This document shows, piece after piece, positions 59,685 to 64,000 of a stretch of 64,000 nucleotides of DNA (position 1 is its first letter; the number at the start of each line of letters is the position of its first letter). The translations under genes and the position numbers were made by a program. The stretch is from the NCBI GenBank assembly GCA_034769895.1, contig CM068371.1:402891469-402955468 (forward strand), written 5' to 3'. Below the pieces are notes generated by a model. The model was given only the letters and a program-made list of their open reading frames with translations, did no database searches and was not told the origin of the DNA. The stretch is from Magicicada septendecula. Taxonomy: Eukaryota > Arthropoda > Insecta > Hemiptera > Cicadidae.

Positions 59685-62600
59685 TCAACTCGTTGATAGA
59701 AATAAATTGTTGATTTGTTCAAGTCTCCTAATGCTCTTGACTTTGTTTTCATAATAGTGTTTCATTTCCGACTGATTATACACTCCCTTCATTTTATTAT
59801 TGGTAATTGTTTTAATTTCGTAAGTATTATTACCCTTCACCTGGGTTATGAGGTAAGGGCCAGTATAAAGTAGCAATAACTTCCGGGCGATACCCTCTAT
59901 AGAACTGGGTAGTTGTCTATTTTTTATTAGTACTTTATCTCCCAACTGGTATGTATCCAATCTTCTCCTTTTTACTTGATCCCTTTTTTGTTGAAGTTCC
60001 ACTTTATGTAACACTCTGTTGTGCATTTCCACTTGGTCGAATTCTACTCTCTCTCCTGGAGGGAAATTTATCAATGACATAATTTCTCTTGGTGGTGGTT
60101 TATCAAACATTATTTGATAAGGGCTAGTACCGATATTGTCATGGTATGACCAATTAAGAAAAGTCTCGGCTGGTTCAATATACTGACTCCAGTTTTTATG
60201 TTCTTGATGACAGTAGGTGCGTAGAATTCTGCCAACTTCCCTTAATACACGCTCAGCAGGATTGCTACTAGGGTGGTACACGGATGTCTTGTACGTTCTT
60301 ATTTGCCAATTTCTCAATTCTTCCTTCCACCTTTTCCCCCGAAATTGCGTTCCATGATCCGTTATAATCATTTCCGGTCTTCCCACCTCAGGTAAGTATT
60401 TTTTTATAATTACTTCTAGAATTTTCTTCGTTGTAGCTCTACTAATAGCGTAGAGTTTTGTGTATTTCGTATAATGATCAAATAATATGATGATATATTT
60501 ATATTTATGTCTTCCTCCACTTCTGGGAAAAGGTCCGCAGATATCCAAAAAAATCTTTTCAAGTTTTTTATTAGATGTTATAGTAATCATGGTGCCTGTT
60601 TTCTTCTCATTATTTACTTTTACAAGCTGACAAATGTTACAGGTTTTTACTATCTCTCTTACTCTTTTATTTATAGCTTTCACGTAACAATGTTCAGATA
60701 AAGCTTTAATAACTTTGAGTGATCCCATATGGCCATACCTTTCATGATAATCCTGAATCAATGCTACTTCTGTTGCTGCTGGTACATATATCTTCCAGAC
60801 ATGATCCTTAATGGTAGGACGAATAAAAAGGATCTCTTCATAAACACAAAAAAATTTCATTATTATAGGGTCATGTTGTAATATTCTTTCCTTAATTTTT
60901 GTTAATTTATTGTCACTTTGTTGATCGATTTTTATTTTATTAATTATATCTTGTAACTCCTTTGCCATCTTAATTATGTGATATATTTTTCCAATGCTTT
61001 CTGGTTCTATTTCACAAGTTCCTTTTTCAAGGTTAATCCGGGATAATCGGTCTGCTGTTACATTCTTCTTACCTGGAATATATTCCCAGTCTAAATTATA
61101 TTCTTGAAGTATTAATGCCCATCTAGTAAGTCTGCCGTGATTAAGTTTACAATTCTTTAAAAATGAAATTGATCTGTGATCAGTTCTGATGGTCACTGGG
61201 TATCCCAAAATAAATGTTCGAAATTTTATACATGAGAACACAACACTCAGCAGTTCTTTTTCGGTTACTGTATAATTTCTCTCACAACTACTTAGTACTC
61301 TGCTTGCAAAACTGATAACTCCATGATTTCCTTCTTCATCTTCCTGATATAGCTCACTCCCAAGGCTAATGTTACTAGCATCACAATTTATGAAAAAACG
61401 TTTATTAAAATTTGGGTGATGTAACATGATGCAATCAAGAAATTTATTTTTTACTATCTGGAAATTATTATCTTCACTTTCTTCCCATTTCCACTTGTTT
61501 TTCTTTGAAAGTAAATATTGAAATTTAGCTGTTATTTCTGAATAACTCTGTTGAAATTTTCTATAATAGTTGCATATCCCCAAAAAGGATTGTAATTGTT
61601 TCAAGTTTCTGGGTTTGGGAAAATCTTGAATAGCCTTTATTTTTTCAGGAGATAGTTTAATTCCAGTAGCAGATAAAATGAACCCTAAAAATGGTAGTTC
61701 ATGGGTGATAAACTTAGATTTATCCAGTTTTAAAGTAATATTATGTTGCAAAAGTTTATCTAACACTGTTTCCACTCGGTTACAATGCTCCTTCCAAGTA
61801 CAAGACGTAATTAGTATGTCATCCACATATATGGTAGTAAAATCTAAGACTTCCTTACCCAAAATTTGGTCCATGCATTGAATGAACACAGCCACAGAAT
61901 TTACCAATCCAAAAGGCAAACGCTTAAAATGATAATTTCGTCCTTCGAATATGAAAGCAACATATTGTCTGCTGTTAGGGTGCAATTCTATTTGCCAGTA
62001 TCCACAGACTGCATCCCAAGTACTCATGTACTTGCATCCAAAAAATCTTTTCATAATCTCCTCAATCTCACCTGGAGACGTGCGATCGTTAATGAGCATT
62101 TTATTCAACTCCCGAGCATCGAGACATAGTCTAACTTGACCATCTTTCTTCGGTATAGCCACCAATGGGCTGGTATATGGAGAGTTACTTCTTTCAGTTA
62201 TGTCTTCCAATATCATTTGAATTTCTTTCCTTGCTGCCTCTTTCAAAGCTTGAGCAATAGGGTATGATCGTTTATTAAAATTTACATTTTCTTTAAATTT
62301 TAGTTCACACAAGAAGTTTTTAGCTTTTCCTGGTGATTCTGAGAATACTGGTTTATATTTATTATAAATTTTTATAAGTTGTTGTTTCTGTTCTATACTA
62401 ATTATTTCCGGTGCCTGCCTATTCTGAAACTCCATTATTTCTTCTATCTTCTCTTTCCAAATCTTTGATTCTGTTACTTCTATATTATTACCTAGGGTTA
62501 ATCTATTATTCTCCCTAACAAAAAATGAGCTCGGACACTGAGGGGCACTTTGGCTACCAATTATCTCAGCCGTTAACTCACCATTTTCTGTGCTCAAGGT

Positions 62601-63119
62601 TACTAAACCCCTGGCCAGATTTATAATTGCAGTGTGTCGCCGTAGCATATCACACCCTATTAACACCCTAAACGGTAGCCCTTTCGCTACTAAAAATCCC
62701 ATAGGTATTCCTATTCCATTAGTGGTAACATTCAAAGACACTTGTTTTTTGATTGTTTTATTTTGTTTCCCGGTAGCACCAACAATTGTTAAATTGTTAA
62801 TTGGTAAAGTAGGTATTCTCTCAGTAGTTAACTCAGTAATACGATCTAATTCTAATTGATCAATAATTGAAATATTGGCCCCTGTATCAATCATGGCCTC
62901 TGCTGACACTCCATTTAATTTTATTTGTATATAGACTATGTCATTGTTCGGTGATGACACTTTGACTACTCTTTCTTCCATTAACTCGGACTGTATATTT
63001 TTTAGAAAATTATTTCTGATAATGGTTATTGGTTTATTCAAATTAGTATTATAATTGGGTGTATGGTAAATTCTGTGCCCTGTTGTTTCTAGCAGTGACG
63101 GGCAATCACATCTTCTCAC
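59685..63119 (-). CDS. pol: E4 pol, uninterrupted 1,144-codon polyprotein
   Basis: This is the only unit whose pol stays in one frame; it retains the base (61,399) lost in E1-E3. Domains in order: aspartic protease DTGA (78-81) and LIGCDML (153-159); reverse transcriptase with catalytic Asp in STWDAV (369) and YVDD (431-434); RNase H with Asp 580 (INCDAS), Glu ~618-622 (TEKELL), Asp 647 (TDHRS) and Asp 690 (VTADRLSR); integrase zinc finger H792, H797, C827, C830; catalytic D859, D921 and E956 (34 residues between the last two); and a GPYLI motif near the C-terminus. It enters by -1 frameshift from gag, and the nominal GTG start is not used. RT-RH before IN is Ty3/Gypsy order; no env or chromodomain is seen. 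Private change: Val for Glu at residue 54. Confidence 0.9.
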   Translation of the reverse strand: MRRCDCPSLLETTGHRIYHTPNYNTNLNKPITIIRNNFLKNIQSELMEERVVKVSSPNNDIVYIQIKLNGVSAEAMIDTGANISIIDQLELDRITELTTERIPTLPINNLTIVGATGKQNKTIKKQVSLNVTTNGIGIPMGFLVAKGLPFRVLIGCDMLRRHTAIINLARGLVTLSTENGELTAEIIGSQSAPQCPSSFFVRENNRLTLGNNIEVTESKIWKEKIEEIMEFQNRQAPEIISIEQKQQLIKIYNKYKPVFSESPGKAKNFLCELKFKENVNFNKRSYPIAQALKEAARKEIQMILEDITERSNSPYTSPLVAIPKKDGQVRLCLDARELNKMLINDRTSPGEIEEIMKRFFGCKYMSTWDAVCGYWQIELHPNSRQYVAFIFEGRNYHFKRLPFGLVNSVAVFIQCMDQILGKEVLDFTTIYVDDILITSCTWKEHCNRVETVLDKLLQHNITLKLDKSKFITHELPFLGFILSATGIKLSPEKIKAIQDFPKPRNLKQLQSFLGICNYYRKFQQSYSEITAKFQYLLSKKNKWKWEESEDNNFQIVKNKFLDCIMLHHPNFNKRFFINCDASNISLGSELYQEDEEGNHGVISFASRVLSSCERNYTVTEKELLSVVFSCIKFRTFILGYPVTIRTDHRSISFLKNCKLNHGRLTRWALILQEYNLDWEYIPGKKNVTADRLSRINLEKGTCEIEPESIGKIYHIIKMAKELQDIINKIKIDQQSDNKLTKIKERILQHDPIIMKFFCVYEEILFIRPTIKDHVWKIYVPAATEVALIQDYHERYGHMGSLKVIKALSEHCYVKAINKRVREIVKTCNICQLVKVNNEKKTGTMITITSNKKLEKIFLDICGPFPRSGGRHKYKYIIILFDHYTKYTKLYAISRATTKKILEVIIKKYLPEVGRPEMIITDHGTQFRGKRWKEELRNWQIRTYKTSVYHPSSNPAERVLREVGRILRTYCHQEHKNWSQYIEPAETFLNWSYHDNIGTSPYQIMFDKPPPREIMSLINFPPGERVEFDQVEMHNRVLHKVELQQKRDQVKRRRLDTYQLGDKVLIKNRQLPSSIEGIARKLLLLYTGPYLITQVKGNNTYEIKTITNNKMKGVYNQSEMKHYYENKVKSIRRLEQINNLFLSTS

Positions 63120-63137
63120 TGCTGGTACCCGTTTCCC
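63076..63137 (-). promoter_or_regulatory. E4 gag-pol -1 frameshift signal
   Basis: Heptamer at 63,131-63,137. This is the only copy in which the signal feeds an intact pol frame. Confidence 0.7.
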
Positions 63138-63648
63138 CTATTTATATCATTACTATTGGTTGCTTCAACATTTTCATTATGTTGAATGTTGTTTATCGGT
63201 ATCCTTTCTTCATCCCTCTCTCTGGATCTAGGTTGATCGATGTTCATACTCCTTTGTGGACCTTCGTCTCTATGATAATAATCATGTCTGTAATTCTGTC
63301 GATTATTATTAGACCATCTTCCGCGATATCTGTTATTGAAATAACTCTGTTGTTAGCATGTACATAATTAACTCGGGGCCTATTCTCTCTTGGTGGTTCA
63401 TTCCTCCGCTCCTCGGTATTCCCTGACCTCCATCTACTTCTCCTATAATAAGATTCCTGTTCATAATTTTCTAGCAGCGTTTCCATGCCTCCAATAGTTT
63501 TGATTTGTCCACTCAAGCGTGCACTTATGATCTTTTCTTCAAAATGATACGCCATTTTGGTCACTAGACACTCTTCAGGTATCTTAGGGTCTAGATACTT
63601 GGCGATACACACCTTCCCTAAAAAGTAAGCAGTAGGTGTTTGTCCCAC
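63116..63648 (-). pseudogene. gag: E4 distal gag, out of frame
   Basis: Gag lesions are the same as in E1-E3 even though pol is intact here, so the gag defects are the oldest events in the array lineage. Confidence 0.7.
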
Positions 63649-63707
63649 TGTACGGTCATACCTACCATGACAGATATCGTCCTAATAATGTTTTGTACTG
63701 ATTCTGA

Positions 63708-64000
63708 TCAGTACTTAAGTTTGAACATAGTTTTGAAACCCTCATAATCACACACCTCGTTCCTAATTGCTGTCCACCAATTATCATTGATATTTTTGAA
63801 CGATTCGTCTAATAGACCTTTTATCATATTCCATCGATTCTCCTTTGATCTGTTCAAAATTTCATCTACTCTCCCTAAAAATTCAAGTGGGTTTCTGCGA
63901 TAATCCCGAAAGTTTACACTTTCCTTATTGTCTGGATAAACATGATGACTGCTGCATGCAGATCTAGCACTTATTCTATCTACATCACATTGAAAATTGG
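63708..64000 (-). CDS. gag: E4 Gag, C-terminal part of the N-terminal frame (cut by window end)
   Basis: It contains the capsid-like NPLEFLGRVDEIL and ends at the shared premature TGA (63,708-63,710). The ATG lies beyond the window. Confidence 0.8.
   Translation of the reverse strand, partial: NFQCDVDRISARSACSSHHVYPDNKESVNFRDYRRNPLEFLGRVDEILNRSKENRWNMIKGLLDESFKNINDNWWTAIRNEVCDYEGFKTMFKLKY

Larger units (their letters stand above)
37048..64000 (-). mobile_element. head-to-tail array of a Ty3/Gypsy retrotransposon (period ~6.7 kb)
   Basis: Identical landmarks recur at spacings of 6,708, 6,705 and 6,708-6,709 bases. Units are joined by single shared LTRs: LTR0 fragment, deleted E0, LTR1, E1, LTR2, E2, LTR3, E3, LTR4, E4 (cut by the window end). 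The left border is exact, because at 37,048 the LTR terminus TGTAACG begins and the sequence before it differs from the internal copies. Units differ by only a handful of bases and homopolymer lengths, so the array is very young. All units lie on the minus strand. Confidence 0.95.

Overview
The window looks like nuclear DNA of an arthropod, most likely an insect with a large, repeat-rich genome. The reasons are spliced-exon-like pieces with GT/AG borders, long AT-rich non-coding stretches, GA and AC microsatellites, and eukaryotic transposable elements (Ty3/Gypsy, Penelope, LINE, hAT and Mutator-like). There are no operons, ribosome binding sites, rRNA genes or CRISPR arrays. The species cannot be named from the sequence alone.

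Positions 1-37,047 are mostly intergenic or intronic DNA holding decayed transposons. In order: a LINE 3' remnant (~440-830, +); a broken Mutator-like transposase gene (~1,155-1,672, +); an LTR-like block with a TATA box and four tRNA-Lys-type primer-site motifs (~6,970-8,388, +); a 1.47 kb palindrome made of two opposed Penelope-like 3' ends carrying a GIY-YIG endonuclease (15,204-16,673); a hAT transposase C-terminus (~18,213-18,475, -); a LINE reverse transcriptase fragment (~18,630-19,345, -); and a complete but defective 3.0 kb Gypsy element that kept gag and protease but lost reverse transcriptase (22,012-25,040, -, ATAT target duplication). Five plus-strand pieces (3,123-3,194; 6,081-6,136; 20,531-20,631; 32,395-32,472; 33,717-33,781) look like exons, three of them possible first coding exons, so much of this half may be intron of one or more host genes. 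No gene name can be given.

Positions 37,048-64,000 (the window end) are a head-to-tail array of one Ty3/Gypsy retrotransposon on the minus strand, period about 6.7 kb, with neighbouring units sharing one LTR: LTR fragment - deleted unit (E0) - LTR - E1 - LTR - E2 - LTR - E3 - LTR - E4 (runs off the window). Each full unit has a ~1.3 kb LTR, a gag gene, a pol gene (protease, reverse transcriptase, RNase H, integrase) and a polypurine tract, with no env. Gag is interrupted the same way in every unit. Pol has the same 1-base deletion in E1, E2 and E3 but is one open 1,144-codon frame in E4. These nested shared lesions suggest that the array grew by DNA-level tandem duplication from the E4 side toward E1, not by repeated independent insertion.

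Two details of the array element stand out. The gag-tail/pol overlap has a textbook -1 frameshift signal (G GGA AAC, 7-nt spacer, 8-bp stem and a possible pseudoknot). The LTR end plus primer-binding-site motif is repeated four times within about 240 bp.
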